NCBI RefSeq assembly: GCF_900130015.1
Contig: NZ_FQXS01000005.1
Span: 1-64,000, forward strand
Origin: Desulfofustis glycolicus DSM 9705
GTDB lineage: Bacteria; Desulfobacterota; Desulfobulbia; Desulfobulbales; Desulfocapsaceae
Direction of reading: 5' to 3'
DNA length: 64,000 nucleotides
In this document: positions 48,815 to 57,467 of the stretch, piece by piece
Layout of the letters: every line of letters begins with the position of its first letter
Numbering within the stretch: position 1 is the first letter of the stretch
Position numbers and translations under genes: made by a program
Notes under the pieces: model-generated
What the model was told of the DNA's origin: nothing
Database searches by the model: none
The model's input: only the letters and a program-made list of their open reading frames with translations

Positions 48815-49186
48815 TTATTTCTGGTACCATGTGCCGTCGGCGGCGCGGAACCAGTGTCCCCGACTGCCCTTTTCGGCGATCTGTTTGGCTCGTCGCTGAC
48901 CGACCAGAGCGATGTCGACCCCCTGGTTCTTGGCAATTTGGGCGTAGACGAGCCGGCGATCCTTGTTTTCGGCCTCAACCACCTGCTGATCAGGCTTGTT
49001 GCCGGTGCGATATTCGAGGTATCCCTGGGCGTTCTCTCCGATCACACCTTGGTCTTTCAGGGCGATAATCGTTGGTATCCGCGCTGTCATCCGGTCTTTG
49101 ATCGAGGCGGACGTGGCTGGTGCGGCACACCAGAGCAGGGTCATCAGGAACGTGAAAATGATGGCGGTGCAGTGTCGGCAACGCAT
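48815..49186 (-). CDS. ydbL: YdbL-family periplasmic protein (DUF1318)
   Basis: A 123-residue exported protein. The signal peptide (AIIFTFLMTLLWCAAPATSA, about residues 8-27) precedes a DUF1318-like domain: RIPTIIALKDQGVIGENAQGYLEY, then IAKNQGVDIALVGQRRA. In E. coli ydbL is the third gene of ydbH-ynbE-ydbL and modulates the YdbH-YnbE intermembrane bridge. The gene keeps that order here, 24 bases after ynbE, with a GGAGGT ribosome site. The C-terminus ends GHWFRAADGTWYQK. Confidence 0.88.
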   Translation of the reverse strand: MRCRHCTAIIFTFLMTLLWCAAPATSASIKDRMTARIPTIIALKDQGVIGENAQGYLEYRTGNKPDQQVVEAENKDRRLVYAQIAKNQGVDIALVGQRRAKQIAEKGSRGHWFRAADGTWYQK

Positions 49187-49210
49187 GCAAGACCTCCGGT
49201 TCGGATGGGG

Positions 49211-49414
49211 TTATTGGCTGACGTCCTCGGCGGCCTCGTCGATATCACTGAAGAAATCGTCGAGGGCCCGGTCAACTTTGACATTGACGTCGATAGTGAT
49301 GTGGATCGGTTTGATTTCCACCGGCTTGACTTCGACCTCGTGTCTGGTGCATGACAGCAGCAACCCGGACAAGGCCGCACCAGTCAGCAGCAGGAAGGCA
49401 TGACACCGTTTCAT
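49211..49414 (-). CDS. ynbE: YnbE-family outer membrane lipoprotein
   Basis: A short lipoprotein of 67 residues. The lipobox is LLLSC after a hydrophobic core (LLLTGAALSGLLLSC), so the mature protein begins at Cys22; the next residue is Thr, not Asp, which suits the outer membrane. The mature part is beta-rich (VEVKPVEIKPIHITIDVNVKVDR) and ends acidic, as in E. coli YnbE, which caps the YdbH groove at the outer membrane. It starts 1 base after the ydbH stop, so the pair is coupled. This makes the short length expected. Confidence 0.88.
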   Translation of the reverse strand: MKRCHAFLLLTGAALSGLLLSCTRHEVEVKPVEIKPIHITIDVNVKVDRALDDFFSDIDEAAEDVSQ

Positions 49415-49415
49415 A

Positions 49416-51974
49416 TCATTTGTTTCCCATGATCGATTTGACGTCGTAGCCGACCCGCAGCAACTCGGCCAGCGGCAGACGCAGATTGATATCCAGTCTG
49501 ATCGGGTAGTCCAGCTTTCCCTGTTGTGCTTCAACAAGCGCCCCGTTTTTGAACGCATAGGGCAACGGCGTGCGCGGCCGGCCGTCGAGTTCCATGGTGA
49601 GCAGCAACTCGTCCCCGAAACTGTTGAACGACAGTCTTGACCAGTTGTAGGCGAAGTCCTCGAGCGCTTTCAGCGAGTAGCCGAGGGAGCCGGCCTGTTG
49701 CACGGTGCCGATTCCCTGACGAAGCAGGTCGGTGTTGGTGAATTGTACTATACCACCTGCTCCGGGGGTCGAAAACAGAAAACCGTCATCGATGTGGAGT
49801 TGGTCGCCAGACCATTTGACCGGCAGTTTGCCGTTGAGGGCACCGTCGCCCTCGGTCTGGTCGAAGCCGAACTGGTTGAGCAATTCGGCGAAATTGATGC
49901 GGCTCGAGTAGAGGACGGTATCGATCTCCGGATTGATCGTCGAAAGCCGGACACTGCTCGATTCCAGAGTTCCCCGGCACCAGTCGACCCGGCTTTTCTC
50001 GATAAAGAGAGTGCGCAGGTCTTCCAGGCGATAGCTGATATCGGCAGCACCAAAATGCAAGTTCCCGATATCGATCCGGGCGGCGGTGCACCGCTGACTT
50101 GGTGCCGAACGGATCTCCGGCAGGTGCGGCAGCGTCAAGGAACAGTCGAGGTCGGAAATGTTGAGACGGCGCTCGTCCTGCGTCAAGGTTCCGTCGCGAA
50201 GCGAAGCCGTCAGCAAGCCGCCCAGGCGGCCGGCGTGTCGCTGCAGCGAGCCGTCCGCCGTCAGGGTGCCGGTAAAACCGAGTTGTTTCGGGATTCCGGC
50301 GATGTTCGGCAACAGTGCGGCATCGACGGCAGTCGACGGCAGCTGCCAGGATAGTTCGAACGTCCCGGCGGCCGGCCGGACCGAACCGGTTAGGTACAAT
50401 CTGGGCCGGGGCGGGAAGGCAGCCTGCAGAGCGCCATCCAGATCGATCCGGGCAGAGCGTTGATGGAGCGTTGCGCTAAAATCGCCCAGCAACGTATCCT
50501 GCCTGCTGATGGAACCGATGGCAAGCGAGCCGGCACGGGGAACCTCGTCGCCGGTCGTATCGGGCGGGGCAAGGATGTATGGCAGCTTCAGTTCGAGGCC
50601 ACCGAGTTCCATAGCTTGCCCGGGCAGCAACACCCGGTTCACTGCGCCATGCAGGTCCCCGCTGGTCTCGTCGTCGCGGTGCTCAACGAGCAGCCGAACG
50701 GTGGTACCGGAGAGGTTCGTCGTGATGGCATCGTGGATCAGCTCGATTTGTGGAAGTTCCAGGTCGATGCGGGCCGACAGGTGGTGGGGGCGCCCCGTCA
50801 GATCGGCGTGCAGATTCGCTGCCGGCACGGTGATGGTCGCTGGCACGCCGGGGATTGTCAGCGGTTTTTGGTCGCCTGCCCGGCCGTCGATAGCCAGCTG
50901 CCAGCTGCCGTCCGATTGCCGGCTGCCGCGCCAGGATACGGTCGAGGCAAGACGCTCCGCGGCCCGTGTCGCCACCATATCGACCTCGCCGGTCAGGGTG
51001 ATGCCGTCTTGGCCGACGGACAGGGAGCCGCGCGGCGTTGCTGCCAGTCTCAAAGCCGGTGAAGAAAGGAGCAGCGGAGAGAGTTCGTAGTACAGGGCGG
51101 ACGGCGTGCCGTTCACGCTCAGTCGGACCGTACCGCTCTCTTCGGCGCCCGTCACCTTCAGCGGACCGACCGTCAGAGACGGCTGGGTGAAGGAGGCCCG
51201 CAGGTCGAGTGCAGTCGATGATCTGAGATCCTCTGCCAGCGCCAGGGAGAGCGTGGCGTTCACGGGACCGAGCCGTGATCCCTGCAACGACGGCGGAACA
51301 AAGCGTGCCGGTACCTCGCCCTCGGCGTGCTCCAGGTCCAGCGACAGCAGGTATCCGTCGTCGACGGCGCTGAGATCCGCCGTGCCGCGAGCCAGGATCA
51401 GATCGGCAAGGGCAAACCGTCCGGCTGCCGTTTCCAGTCGGTACGTGGCGTTACCGTCGCGTGTCGAGGAAATGGTCAAATCTGCCGATACACTCAGCCG
51501 CAACGGTGTTCGCCCATTTTCGTGCAGGACCAGGCTGCATTGTTTGATTATCAGATGATCGACGATAAGGGGTAAGGCGAGTGGGGCGACGGTAGATCGA
51601 CTATCTTTTACGGTGCCTGCCGAAGAGAGCCCCGGTATGATGATGCGATCATCACTACGATAAAGATGCAGCACAGCATGATCGATGGTCATCGAGCGGA
51701 GCCGTTTTTTGAGCAATTCCAGCGGTGAAAATGTCAGAACCAAACGGGGAACGGCAATGCCCGGTTTCTCAGGCTCGCCGAGGTGCAGGGTGCCGCTTGC
51801 AGAAAACGGGGTGAGCCGGTTGACGCTCAATATCCGCTCACTGTCCGGTAGATCATCGAGCAGCGCGGGCAGCAGCCAGGTATTCAGCGCGAAGGGGAGC
51901 AGCAGAAAAAGCAGGGCGACGGCGACCGCAGCAAGAGCCAGGGCGGCGGCCAGTCGGCGGAGTAATTTTGACAT
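49416..51974 (-). CDS. ydbH: YdbH-type intermembrane lipid-transport (AsmA-like) protein
   Basis: An 852-residue AsmA-like protein. It starts with an N-terminal membrane helix (ALALAAVAVALLFLLLPFALNTW, about residues 9-31) and then is almost entirely periplasmic beta-strand repeats, the taco/groove fold that conducts phospholipids. The C-terminal part (from about 690) resembles the YdbH conserved region, where the tip meets YnbE. In E. coli YdbH, TamB and YhdP share phospholipid transport to the outer membrane. Start ATG 51974 follows AAAAGG; the frame is open to 52061. It is the first gene of ydbH-ynbE-ydbL, which here runs on into cmoA-cmoB. Confidence 0.88.
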   Translation of the reverse strand: MSKLLRRLAAALALAAVAVALLFLLLPFALNTWLLPALLDDLPDSERILSVNRLTPFSASGTLHLGEPEKPGIAVPRLVLTFSPLELLKKRLRSMTIDHAVLHLYRSDDRIIIPGLSSAGTVKDSRSTVAPLALPLIVDHLIIKQCSLVLHENGRTPLRLSVSADLTISSTRDGNATYRLETAAGRFALADLILARGTADLSAVDDGYLLSLDLEHAEGEVPARFVPPSLQGSRLGPVNATLSLALAEDLRSSTALDLRASFTQPSLTVGPLKVTGAEESGTVRLSVNGTPSALYYELSPLLLSSPALRLAATPRGSLSVGQDGITLTGEVDMVATRAAERLASTVSWRGSRQSDGSWQLAIDGRAGDQKPLTIPGVPATITVPAANLHADLTGRPHHLSARIDLELPQIELIHDAITTNLSGTTVRLLVEHRDDETSGDLHGAVNRVLLPGQAMELGGLELKLPYILAPPDTTGDEVPRAGSLAIGSISRQDTLLGDFSATLHQRSARIDLDGALQAAFPPRPRLYLTGSVRPAAGTFELSWQLPSTAVDAALLPNIAGIPKQLGFTGTLTADGSLQRHAGRLGGLLTASLRDGTLTQDERRLNISDLDCSLTLPHLPEIRSAPSQRCTAARIDIGNLHFGAADISYRLEDLRTLFIEKSRVDWCRGTLESSSVRLSTINPEIDTVLYSSRINFAELLNQFGFDQTEGDGALNGKLPVKWSGDQLHIDDGFLFSTPGAGGIVQFTNTDLLRQGIGTVQQAGSLGYSLKALEDFAYNWSRLSFNSFGDELLLTMELDGRPRTPLPYAFKNGALVEAQQGKLDYPIRLDINLRLPLAELLRVGYDVKSIMGNK

Positions 51975-52136
51975 GGCCTTTTCAGTGATGCGTTGATAGA
52001 GAGCTCGAAGATGACCGACAACATCGACGATGCCGCTTTCAGCGTATATGAATCGGCCCAAAATGCCTAGATAAAATGTATCCCGGCAATCGTCTCGGAC
52101 GCGGTTTCGACAGCCCGGAAGTGCTGGAAAATTGGG

Positions 52137-52165
52137 TTGCCATCGGGTAGATATGTAAGTATAAA
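52137..52165 (+). promoter_or_regulatory. promoter of the anchored unknown / biotin gene cluster
   Basis: TTGCCA (52137-52142), a 17-base spacer and TATAAA (52160-52165). Transcription from here gives an untranslated leader of about 110 bases before 52283. Confidence 0.6.
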
Positions 52166-52171
52166 GCTACG

Positions 52172-52270
52172 CTGACGGGATGATGGCAACACCACGGTGT
52201 CAGAGCACATGGCAGTGGCTGCGCCTCGGAGAGATGCCCCGGTTGTTGCCTGATCGCCTAACCTTCTGTC
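52172..52270 (+). promoter_or_regulatory. possible structured leader RNA
   Basis: The leader after the promoter can close with a 7-pair stem, GGCAACA (52185-52191) with TGTTGCC (52244-52250), and contains internal complementary pieces. I do not recognise a known riboswitch class (tested by eye against cobalamin, GEMM, TPP, FMN and SAM patterns). It ends just before the AAGGAGG ribosome site at 52271. Confidence 0.3.
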
Positions 52271-52282
52271 AAGGAGGATATG

Positions 52283-52801
52283 ATGGAATCGCCCGAAACT
52301 TCTTCGCGCCGGTCTGATAATCACTTGAAACTGGGAGCTAATATCGTCCTCTGCCTGGTGATCCTGTTTCTCGTCAGTTACGGGATCAAACGCGTTGCCG
52401 AGGCGCCGGATGTCGTCGGGTTGCTCGAGCAGAGCGTCGTGCCGGGACCGCGCGTCGCGACGATCGGTGATCAGTTGGAACTCGTCGATTATCGTCTTGA
52501 TCTGCATCAGATCGGCAACCGGGTGCAAGCCGTCTTCACCGTGGCAAATAACGGCGATCGCCAGTTGCGCGATCCGGCTATCGACTGTGAGCTCTTCGAT
52601 CGCTTCGGCGAGCGGCGAGGCGTCGACCGCTGGGTGATCTACGACACGGTGCCGGCTCGCAGCGAAGAGAGCTATGTGCTGGAAAAACAAAGCTATGTCT
52701 CCCCTCTGGTGGACCCTGCGACCGTGACCTGCCGGATTGTCGATATCCATGGCCCGGCCCGACCGCTCGTGGTTCATGAGCAAAATCGACATCACCATTA
52801 A
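52283..52801 (+). CDS. membrane-anchored protein of unknown function
   Basis: A 172-residue protein not assigned to a named family. One helix (GANIVLCLVILFLVSYGI, about residues 18-35) anchors it, and the rest should be periplasmic with a beta-sandwich look (VDYRLDLHQIGNRVQAVFTVANNGDRQLRDPAIDCELFDRFGE, an immunoglobulin-like strand order), ending HEQNRHHH. The strong AAGGAGG favours ATG 52283 over ATG 52280, which would be too close to it. It precedes the biotinyl-like protein and biotin ligase in the same direction, but no functional tie is visible. Confidence 0.75.
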   Translation: MESPETSSRRSDNHLKLGANIVLCLVILFLVSYGIKRVAEAPDVVGLLEQSVVPGPRVATIGDQLELVDYRLDLHQIGNRVQAVFTVANNGDRQLRDPAIDCELFDRFGERRGVDRWVIYDTVPARSEESYVLEKQSYVSPLVDPATVTCRIVDIHGPARPLVVHEQNRHHH

Positions 52802-52860
52802 CCAGGTTCTTCCGCGAAGCAAGGGGCTTGGGAAGAACGTGCAGAGAACGCTGGACAGCT

Positions 52861-53514
52861 ATGTCAAACGAGATTGATTTTGATGAAATACTCGCCAAGT
52901 ACCGCTCCGATCCCTACAACTATATCCAGGTGCGGGCGCCGCACACCGGGGTGATCAACTATCGGGTTGATAAGGGACAGGCCGTCGACGCACCGAGTGG
53001 CGAGTGGCAGCATATCCCGGGTACGACGCTCTTTGAGATAACTCGGGAAAAAAACCGTAAGCCGCTCTGTTCGCCGATTACCGGTATCGTTTCGGAGCTC
53101 AAGGCGGAACTGGAGGGCTGCTTCGTCGAGGCCGGGGAAAAGTTGATGACGATTCGTTACCCGCTGAAAAAAAAGGATATCATTGAAAATATTCTGAAAG
53201 AAGTGCTCTATCTGTTCAGGGCGCCGGAGAAAGCCAAATATTTTTTTGCCCTGGATGTTCAGTCCCGGATCGATAAAAAGGGGGCACGTTCGGTCATCAT
53301 CAAGCCCGGCGACGAAATTCTGACTATGTCGCTGATGAAACGGGATACACCGGTTTATTACGCCGGCGAGGAGGGCGTTATCCATTCGGTCTATTTCGAG
53401 CCCGGGATCTCGGTCGATCAGGGAGAGCCGTTGATCGGCGTCTGCGGTGCCGACAAAGTGCCGCTCATCCAGAAAGTGATTACCCGGGTCAAAGCCGAGT
53501 GGGATAATATCTGA
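52861..53514 (+). CDS. protein with two biotinyl/lipoyl-like domains
   Basis: A 217-residue cytosolic protein with two hammerhead-like halves. The first (SPITGIVSELKAELEGCFVEAGEKLMTIRYP, about residues 70-100) has the biotinyl fold pattern without an acceptor Lys in the turn. The second (about 158-205: GDEILTMSLMKRDTPVYYAGEEGVIHSVYFEPGISVDQGEPL) keeps the Met-Lys pair (SLMKR) at the place where carriers have EAMKM, so Lys could be biotinylated. Carboxylase catalytic domains are absent. A biotin ligase gene follows 67 bases on. Possible roles are a biotin carrier for a carboxylase elsewhere, or a regulator. The start at 52861 follows GGAC. Confidence 0.65.
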   Translation: MSNEIDFDEILAKYRSDPYNYIQVRAPHTGVINYRVDKGQAVDAPSGEWQHIPGTTLFEITREKNRKPLCSPITGIVSELKAELEGCFVEAGEKLMTIRYPLKKKDIIENILKEVLYLFRAPEKAKYFFALDVQSRIDKKGARSVIIKPGDEILTMSLMKRDTPVYYAGEEGVIHSVYFEPGISVDQGEPLIGVCGADKVPLIQKVITRVKAEWDNI

Positions 53515-53581
53515 TGGCCCGGGAGGGTCGCCAGCCGCCGCGGAAATCGATACGGCCGAGTACTGTTCCTGTCGATCGGGC

Positions 53582-54502
53582 ATGACGTCAACAGTCGGTC
53601 TCACCGCCGCCCGTCTTCGTTCCTATTGTCGAGATGTCGAGTTGCCGGCGCGTCGCAGCGGGCCCCTGGGCCGTGCAGCCGACGAGATTATGCGTTATGG
53701 CGCTTTTGTCGGCAGCGTCATTGAGCGTCACAAGCGTCTGGAACGGGCCATGCTTCTGGCTCGCGAGCAGATCGCGGTACGGGAGCGGGCTGGCGAGTCT
53801 GTGGTTTCGGGGACGACCATTATCGCCGATTCACTGACCGGTTCCCGTGGGCGCTTTGCCCGGAGCTGGCACGCCCCCCCAGGCGGCCTGTGGGGTACGC
53901 TGGTTGTCGTCAACACCCTTCTGCCCCCTTCGTTTCGGTTGCTGCCCATGGTGGCCGGGATCGCCTGCTGCGAGGCAGTGCGTGACTATTGTCCGGCCGC
54001 GACCGTCCGCTGGATCAACGACGTACTGATCGGTGGCCGCAAAGTCGGCGGGTTTCTCTGCGAGAGCTTTATCGGTGAGGGGTCCGGGGAGGAATTTTGC
54101 CTGATCGGTTTCGGTATCAATGTAAATAACGAATCCTTTCCCGAAGAATTGCGCGATGATGCCACCTCGCTCAGCCTGGCGGCAGGAACCGCGGTTGATC
54201 TCAGTGAATTCGGTTGCCGATTTCTGGCCGCTTTGACGTTTAATATCGGACTCCTTTATTATCACGAAGATCATGTGCTGGGCCAGCGTATCGATGCTGG
54301 CGCCGCTCACCCGTTGCTGCTTCGTTGGCGGGAGTTGAGCGATTCGCTCGGACGAAGCGTGGTCTACGGCTTCGATGTGATCAGTCGGCCGCAATACCGG
54401 GCGGTGGTTACCGGAATTGACAACGAGGGCGGCCTCTGTCTCACGTTGACGGATGGCAGCAGGATTGTCGAGCATAGCGGTGAGATCCGCTATCTGATGT
54501 GA
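53582..54502 (+). CDS. birA: biotin--[acetyl-CoA-carboxylase] ligase BirA-type
   Basis: A 306-residue biotin protein ligase, which activates biotin to biotinyl-AMP and attaches it to carrier lysines. The key loop is GRFARSWHAPPGGLWGTL (about residues 93-110), like GRGRxxxxWxSPxGGL, and the second is RWINDVLIGGRKVGG (about 140-154), the counterpart of KWPNDL...KKxxGIL. The C-terminal small domain is at about 250-306. There is no N-terminal winged helix of the repressor type; its first 80 residues are a helical extension with no DNA-binding pattern. Its neighbour carries a candidate acceptor domain. It converges with recO. Confidence 0.88.
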   Translation: MTSTVGLTAARLRSYCRDVELPARRSGPLGRAADEIMRYGAFVGSVIERHKRLERAMLLAREQIAVRERAGESVVSGTTIIADSLTGSRGRFARSWHAPPGGLWGTLVVVNTLLPPSFRLLPMVAGIACCEAVRDYCPAATVRWINDVLIGGRKVGGFLCESFIGEGSGEEFCLIGFGINVNNESFPEELRDDATSLSLAAGTAVDLSEFGCRFLAALTFNIGLLYYHEDHVLGQRIDAGAAHPLLLRWRELSDSLGRSVVYGFDVISRPQYRAVVTGIDNEGGLCLTLTDGSRIVEHSGEIRYLM

Positions 54503-54517
54503 ACGCTCTGTTGCCTC

Positions 54518-55276
54518 TCAGTCCGGCGGCAGCCACTTCCAGGAGGTGAGTTCCCGCTGGAAAAGGTGCCTGCCATACTGGTGCATACAGTCGAGGGTTT
54601 CGGTGAGGACGGCCCTGCCGATTTTGCAGCGGTTGAGTCGGGTCGGCGGTTGTCGTTGGACCATGGCAATGGTCTGAATAGTGCCTGCCGACAATCGTCT
54701 GCCGCCAGTCTCTCCGACGGCCAGGCAGACAGGGCAGATCAGGCCGCCGGTCAGTGGACTGAACAGTCCCTGCTGTCCGGAAGGCCACGGGGTGCCGCAC
54801 CTTTGGCAGAGCGAAACGTCGGGACGATAGCCGATACAGTCAAACAGTTTGATCAGAAACAAGGCGATGACCGCTTTCTGTCCGTCTTTGTTGTTCAGTG
54901 CATGCAGCGTCCAGAGCAGCAGCTGGAATAATTGGTCGTCCCGCTGTTTTTCGCCGCTGGCCAGCAGGATGAATTCTCTGACGATCGAGGCCGCCTGGTA
55001 GGCGGTAAAGGCTTGGCGCAGCCCGATAAAGCCGTTGATCAGATCGGCCTCGGTAAGAACCGCGAGTCTGTCGGGTGCCGATTGGCTGCAGGTGATCTGC
55101 AGGAAGGAGAATAGTTCGAGCTTGTTGACGAAGCGTTTTTTGCTGCGGTGAGCCCCTTTGGCGATTGCCGACAGTTTCCCGATATCACGGCAGAAAAAGG
55201 TGACGATTTTATCTGATTCGCCGTGATCGAGACAATCGAGTACAACTGCTGGAACAGCGGCGCACAGCGTGGGCAT
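54518..55276 (-). CDS. recO: DNA repair protein RecO
   Basis: RecO (252 residues) helps RecF/RecR load RecA on SSB-covered gaps. The N-terminal OB domain (about 1-80; VLDCLDHGESDKIVTFF, IAKGAHRSKKRF) is followed by a helical domain with a treble-clef zinc site: C-x2-C (CQRCG, near residue 157) and C-x2-C (CPVC, near residue 180). It is the last gene of surA-rodZ-recO, 3 bases after rodZ. No RecF or RecR gene is in the window. Confidence 0.94.
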   Translation of the reverse strand: MPTLCAAVPAVVLDCLDHGESDKIVTFFCRDIGKLSAIAKGAHRSKKRFVNKLELFSFLQITCSQSAPDRLAVLTEADLINGFIGLRQAFTAYQAASIVREFILLASGEKQRDDQLFQLLLWTLHALNNKDGQKAVIALFLIKLFDCIGYRPDVSLCQRCGTPWPSGQQGLFSPLTGGLICPVCLAVGETGGRRLSAGTIQTIAMVQRQPPTRLNRCKIGRAVLTETLDCMHQYGRHLFQRELTSWKWLPPD

Positions 55277-55279
55277 CGG

Positions 55280-56143
55280 TCAGTCGAGCAGATACTCCGG
55301 AATGGTCAGAGAGATCGTCCCATCCGTTGCCGGCGGAAGCGGCAGAGTGATGCCATTGAGAAAGAGTCGCACAGCGGTTTCGGCCGGCAGTTCCAGGCCG
55401 ATTGATTCACGCGCTTGCCAGGTTCTGATGGTGCCCCGGGAGAGGGAAACGGTTTCTTTTGTCTGGTCGTCAATGGCGATGGAAATCGTTGCGTCTTCCT
55501 GGAATTCGGCTACCAGCAGGTAGCGGTAGCCTTCCGCCAGCGGGGTGGTCGCCGGTGGTACCAGTGGTTCGGATGGGGCCACGCCCGCCTCCCCGGCCGG
55601 AGCCGGTTTGTTCGGTAACGCTTGCGGCTGCGGGGTTTGCTGGTCGGCGGTAACACTCTGTTCGGCCGGCGGCTGCTGAAATCCCCGGAGCCATTTGCTC
55701 GCTTGGCTGGCAGGATTATAGCCGGCATACCAGCTGATACCGGCGGCGATCAGCAGAACGATCAGCAAGCCGATACCGAAAATGGTACCGAAAGAATAGG
55801 AGGGTGGCGAGGCCATGCTGCCGACATGTCGTTCCTGCCAGCTCGGTGCGGTCAGGCCGCCGCTCTTGGTCACGGTATCGGTTCGTTTGTACTCGTCACT
55901 GAAGCGCTGGATGATTTCTTCCTGGTCCAGGCCGAGCATTGCCGCGTAGAGCCCGTAAAAGCCACGAGCAAAGGCCAGAGGCGGCAGTGCTGTGAAATCA
56001 TCGGCTTCCATGGCCCTGATGATTTCCGGTGTGATCCGGGTCTCTGCTGCGACATCGGCAATCTCCAGAGACCGCTCCAGGCGTAATCTTCTGAACAGTG
56101 CCCCGATGCTTTCCCGGTCGTTGTCGTCGATGCGGTTTTCCAT
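55280..56143 (-). CDS. rodZ: RodZ-type cytoskeletal protein (HTH plus membrane helix)
   Basis: A 287-residue RodZ-like protein. A cytoplasmic XRE-type HTH lies at about residues 12-75 (LGxALRxRxLE-type start GALFRRLRLERSLEIADVAAETRI, then FARGFYGLYAAMLGLD), which in RodZ binds MreB. A helix follows (GIGLLIVLLIAAGISWYAGY, about 126-145), then a periplasmic linker rich in Pro, Gln and Ala and a DUF4115-like beta domain (about 210-287; ATISIAIDDQTKETVSLSRGTIRTW). Rod-shape control is likely. It lies between surA and recO; 57 bases from the former. Confidence 0.9.
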   Translation of the reverse strand: MENRIDDNDRESIGALFRRLRLERSLEIADVAAETRITPEIIRAMEADDFTALPPLAFARGFYGLYAAMLGLDQEEIIQRFSDEYKRTDTVTKSGGLTAPSWQERHVGSMASPPSYSFGTIFGIGLLIVLLIAAGISWYAGYNPASQASKWLRGFQQPPAEQSVTADQQTPQPQALPNKPAPAGEAGVAPSEPLVPPATTPLAEGYRYLLVAEFQEDATISIAIDDQTKETVSLSRGTIRTWQARESIGLELPAETAVRLFLNGITLPLPPATDGTISLTIPEYLLD

Positions 56144-56200
56144 AGCGTGGTCCCTGTTCCGTTGGTGACGGCGAGCGGCTGTGACGCCGCTTTGGTGCCG

Positions 56201-57214
56201 TTATTTCCTGATATAGGCCGCTTCCCTGAGTCGTTTCAGCCAGGCTTCATATTCTTCCTGCATCGTCTCACGATAAAGCTCTTCCCTGATCTGTTCTTTC
56301 ACTGTTTCATAGGGAGCTTTACTGACAATGCCGCCGCTGCCGCCGGAAAGCAGTTGAAAAAACTGATAGCCGAATGGGGTCTCCACAATATCACTGATAT
56401 CCCCGGGCTTGAGATCGGCTACCGCCGTTTTCATGTAGTCGGCCATCTCATCCTCGGCGAAAACACCGATATCGCCGCCTTCCTCGGCTGAAGGCAGATC
56501 GGAGAAGCGGCGCGCCAGATCACGAAAATCCTGTCCGGCCAGTGCCAGTTTATGGATGCGCTCAGCCCGTTTTCGGGCATCGAGCTTGGCCTGGTACAAC
56601 GCCGCCGTCGATTGCTGAGCAGTTTCCGGCTCGTCCCAACCGACCCCGATCTGCAGCAGATAGAAGCTTCCTTCGGCGACGTTTTTCGTGTACTCGTCAT
56701 GGTAATAATCGAGGACCATGTCGTCGGTGATAAGAATCTTCGAGCGGACCGCCAGCATCAGCAGTTTGTTCTGCAGGAGTTGGCTCTTCAGGTTCCGGCG
56801 ATACGTCTGTTCGCCGATACCGTTTTGTTCGAGCTCTCCGAGAAACTCCTCGCGAGTGGCACCATTGGCGGCAAGGACCTGATTGAACGCTTCATCCACT
56901 TCCTGATCGCTTACGGAAATGCCCTGTTTGGCTGCTTCCTGGGCGATCAGTTTGCGGTTGACGAGAGCGTTGAGCACCTGGTCTCGGACCATTTCGAGAG
57001 CTTCCTGCCGCTCGTCGGCAGGGGCCTCTCGCCTGATTTTGGCAAAAAGCGGTCCGCCTTCCTCTTCGAGTTCCGACAGGGTGATGACGTCATCGTTTAC
57101 CTGCGCGACAACCTTGTCGATTATCTCGGATGCGCAGTCGGTTGCAGTAGTGCCGAGTACGACGAGACAGCAGGCGATGACAAAAAACGGTGATATGATG
57201 GCAAACAATCTCAT
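56201..57214 (-). CDS. surA: SurA-like periplasmic chaperone / peptidyl-prolyl isomerase
   Basis: A 337-residue SurA-type chaperone for outer-membrane proteins. The signal peptide (IISPFFVIACCLVVLGTTATDC) is at about residues 6-27. The N-domain follows (DKVVAQVNDDVITLSELEEE, ALVNRKLIAQEAAKQGISV), and there is one PpiC-type parvulin domain (about 180-300; ARRFSDLPSAEEGGDIGVF, VETPFGYQFFQL). E. coli SurA has two parvulin domains, so this is the short form common outside the gamma class. It is first in surA-rodZ-recO, with its own promoter about 110 bases upstream. Confidence 0.9.
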   Translation of the reverse strand: MRLFAIISPFFVIACCLVVLGTTATDCASEIIDKVVAQVNDDVITLSELEEEGGPLFAKIRREAPADERQEALEMVRDQVLNALVNRKLIAQEAAKQGISVSDQEVDEAFNQVLAANGATREEFLGELEQNGIGEQTYRRNLKSQLLQNKLLMLAVRSKILITDDMVLDYYHDEYTKNVAEGSFYLLQIGVGWDEPETAQQSTAALYQAKLDARKRAERIHKLALAGQDFRDLARRFSDLPSAEEGGDIGVFAEDEMADYMKTAVADLKPGDISDIVETPFGYQFFQLLSGGSGGIVSKAPYETVKEQIREELYRETMQEEYEAWLKRLREAAYIRK

Positions 57215-57326
57215 GCTCTATCCCGTGATGGGTCGTATGGGTTAATGAAACAGGGACCGTGAATTATCGGTGCTGTAGTGGAGCGGCGGTCAATTCGCAG
57301 CCCAAGGCCCGGGGAGAAAAAGTGAG

Positions 57327-57356
57327 ATAATAGCAGAAGCCGGGTGCCTTGTTCAA
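57327..57356 (-). promoter_or_regulatory. promoter of surA-rodZ-recO
   Basis: On the minus strand TTGAAC (57351-57356), an 18-base spacer and TATTAT (57327-57332), about 115 bases before the surA ATG. Confidence 0.55.
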
Positions 57357-57375
57357 GTATTTTACCAAAACCTTA

Positions 57376-57404
57376 TTTACGGTCGGTCGTCGATGCATTA
57401 CAAT
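57376..57404 (+). promoter_or_regulatory. promoter of the TlpA-like gene
   Basis: TTTACG (57376-57381), a 17-base spacer and TACAAT (57399-57404), about 65 bases before the start at 57468. It is divergent from the surA promoter, 20 bases away. Confidence 0.5.
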
Positions 57405-57467
57405 TAAGAGGCGGCTTAAAAAGAGCCATCACTGGCGCAATGATACATAAGATAAGGGGATTTTACC

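Noticed and set aside
52067-52822. 251-codon open frame on the minus strand
   Set aside because: It is antisense to the anchored protein gene, whose AAGGAGG, promoter and membrane helix are far better supported.
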